Source: Chrysogorgia sp. JL179-B06 (lineage: Eukaryota > Cnidaria > Anthozoa > Scleralcyonacea > Chrysogorgiidae). Taken from it: a stretch of DNA of 64,000 bases. The position numbers and the translations under genes are program-made. The notes beneath the pieces were generated by a model. The model ran no database searches. It saw nothing but the letters and a program-made list of their open reading frames with translations, and was not told the origin of the DNA. The stretch lies in assembly GCA_035772405.1 (NCBI GenBank), contig JAYKKM010000048.1, positions 3,518,501 through 3,582,500 of the forward strand, in the 5' to 3' direction. Shown here one piece after another: positions 62,405 to 64,000 of the stretch; within the stretch, counting starts at the first letter, position 1, and each line of letters begins with the position of its first letter.

Positions 62405-62468
62405 CTGCAATACAGGAAAATTATATAAGGTTTTGGAAGGTTTCATGGGCATAGTGTAAAACGTAATA

Positions 62469-63012
62469 CAGTAAAAACACGCGAGTAAGAACCTGCGTTT
62501 TCCCAAGTTAGCCTAAACAGGTTCTTATATAAATGGTACTTAGCACAAATTGAGGCTATTTACGTTCTTAAATAGGTTCTTACTTTCTAAAGAAAAAAAT
62601 ACATCGTAGCTAATAGAATTTAGTGGTATTCAGCCTGTATTCCTTATATACCATGTAAGTATTTATAAAGAAATTCATAAAAAAAACATATAGCCATGGA
62701 GATACTGTATAAACAATATATATAATACAGTTACAGTATTTATGTGTAATTACAACAATAACAATTCTATTTGATTTTCAACATTGGCATTTACATTGTA
62801 TTAAATTGGAGTAATAAGGCACCTGTGTCTCCAAAAATGTTGATCTGTATCTTATTCACCCAAGTGTACACATCTTTTTATATAGATTTTAGAAAATAAG
62901 AACCTGTTTCAAATTTTAGGCTAAACAGGTTCTTGTATAGAGGGGGTATAATTGGCAAATTTTAGCCTAACAGGTTCTTAAAAACTAGGTTCTTACTCGC
63001 GGGTTTTTACTG
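62469..63012. mobile_element. Mariner-type MITE (TA target)
   Basis: CAGTAAAAACACGCGAGTAA with GAACCT has its complement at 62985-63012; TA lies on both sides. Inside, AACAGGTTCTTA units recur in both orientations. Confidence 0.85.
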
Positions 63013-63108
63013 TAATATATATAATATAATATATAATAATCTATCTATAATAATAAATAATAATAATCTATAATAATAATATAAAAAATAATAATCGAGA
63101 AAAAAATA

Positions 63109-63935
63109 ACACTGGAAAAACGAAGCCTCTTCCATACTATGTAAATAATATGTAAATCAATAATTTACATGAATTGTAGTTTGACATACAATGTGAATTG
63201 CATGCCTTCTTTGTAAAAATGTTGTAAACTATTTGTAAATTCACAAAGTTTCTCCTAATACTTGTTAAACTGTTTGTCAATAGTTTGTATCTAGTTTGTA
63301 AATTATATACTGGGATTTGTTTGTAAAGAGTTTGTAAATTACTGGGAAGTTGTTTGTGAAATACGTGCAACTTATTTCAAGTTTAACGTCCTTGAAAACC
63401 CTGCCGGCAGATTACAAACGTATTTGAATTCCTGACATAATCGAAAATTAAACCCGATTTTATATACTATTTACAAATAAGTTGCCAGTAATTTACAAAC
63501 TATTTACAAACGAATTGCCATATTTTACAAACTATTAACAAATAAGTTGCACGTATTTTACAAACTATTTACAAATAAGTTGCCAGTAATTTACAAAATA
63601 TTTACAAACAAATTGGCAGTAGTTTACAAACTATTTACAAATAAGTTGCACGTATTTCACAAACAACTTCCGAGTAATTTACAAACTCTTTACAAACAAA
63701 TCCCAGTAATTTACAAACTAGATACAAACTATTGACAAACAGTTTAACAAGTATTAGGAGAAACCTTGTGAATTTACAAACAGTTTACAAAATTTTTACA
63801 AAGAAGGCATGCAATTTACATAGTATGTCAAACTACAATTAGTATGTTAATTGGATTTACAGTCTATTTCCAAAGTAATTACATATTATTTACATAGTAT
63901 GGAATAGTATGGAATAGTCTTCGTTTTTCCAGTGT
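63109..63935. mobile_element. Long foldback element with TTTACAAACT subrepeats
   Basis: ACACTGGAAAAACGAAG ends are inverted at 63918-63935. Arms of about 260 bp are near-complementary (for example GTTTGTAAAGAGTTTGTAAA and its complement). The centre and right arm are built from 18-20-bp AATTTACAAACTATTTACAA units. Confidence 0.85.
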
Positions 63936-64000
63936 AATAATCTAAGCAGAAATTTTAACTATCTCAGCACCAACGTACTTTTTACTTTGACCACAAACAT

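Noticed and set aside
62110..62187. Extension of TAF2 exon 1 past its donor to a stop
   Set aside because: The frame is open, but the 44-bp exon at 59647-59690 continues the conserved protein exactly; retention would truncate TAF2.

Overview
This is a eukaryotic (metazoan) window of about 64 kb, AT-rich, intron-dense and packed with transposon remains. The repeats are Penelope-like elements (PLEs) with hammerhead-type motifs, LINEs with restriction-like endonucleases, tRNA-like repeats and many terminal-inverted-repeat (TIR) MITEs. This mixture suggests a marine invertebrate, most likely a cnidarian; that assignment is inference from repeat families, not from a marker gene.

One host gene occupies the window. 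On the minus strand I could assemble 18 consecutive exons (62404 down to 6113) of TAF2, the TFIID subunit with an M1-aminopeptidase-like fold. All introns are GT-AG and the splice phases agree at every junction, giving 2,092 coding bases, or 697 codons without a stop. The first and last exons of the gene lie outside the window. I saw no further TAF2 exon in 1-6112 or 62405-64000. Coding sequence is under 4% of the 56 kb span. I found no second convincing host gene.

Layout from left to right. 1-6.1 kb: repeats downstream of the last visible exon (a MULE-like MITE, a LINE with a 21-bp target duplication, a minisatellite foldback, a tRNA-derived SINE). 6.1-18.2 kb: TAF2 exons 18-11 with MITEs, LINE tails and a PLE end between them. 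18.3-19.95 kb: a 1.5-kb palindrome carrying two facing hammerhead cores. 20-29 kb: exons 10-8, PLE copies with GIY-YIG remnants, and LINE reverse-transcriptase fragments. 29.1-31 kb: a 35-bp satellite. 31.9-35.1 kb: exons 7 and 6. 35-45 kb: the 10.3-kb intron 5 with DNA-transposon ends, tRNA-like repeats, a PLE end with a hammerhead core and a transposon integrase pseudogene. 46-49 kb: a CR1/Jockey-type LINE split by a DNA element. 50-57 kb: nested LINE copies on both strands, separated by (ATT)n tracts. 57.8-64 kb: exons 3-1 and several MITEs.

The most interesting items are the recurring hammerhead-type ribozyme cores at PLE ends (four with intact core bases, three or more decayed), their inverted pairing in two places, a clean internal microinversion of an endonuclease domain inside a LINE, and a telomere-like cassette that recurs inside or beside foldbacks whose arms differ from locus to locus.
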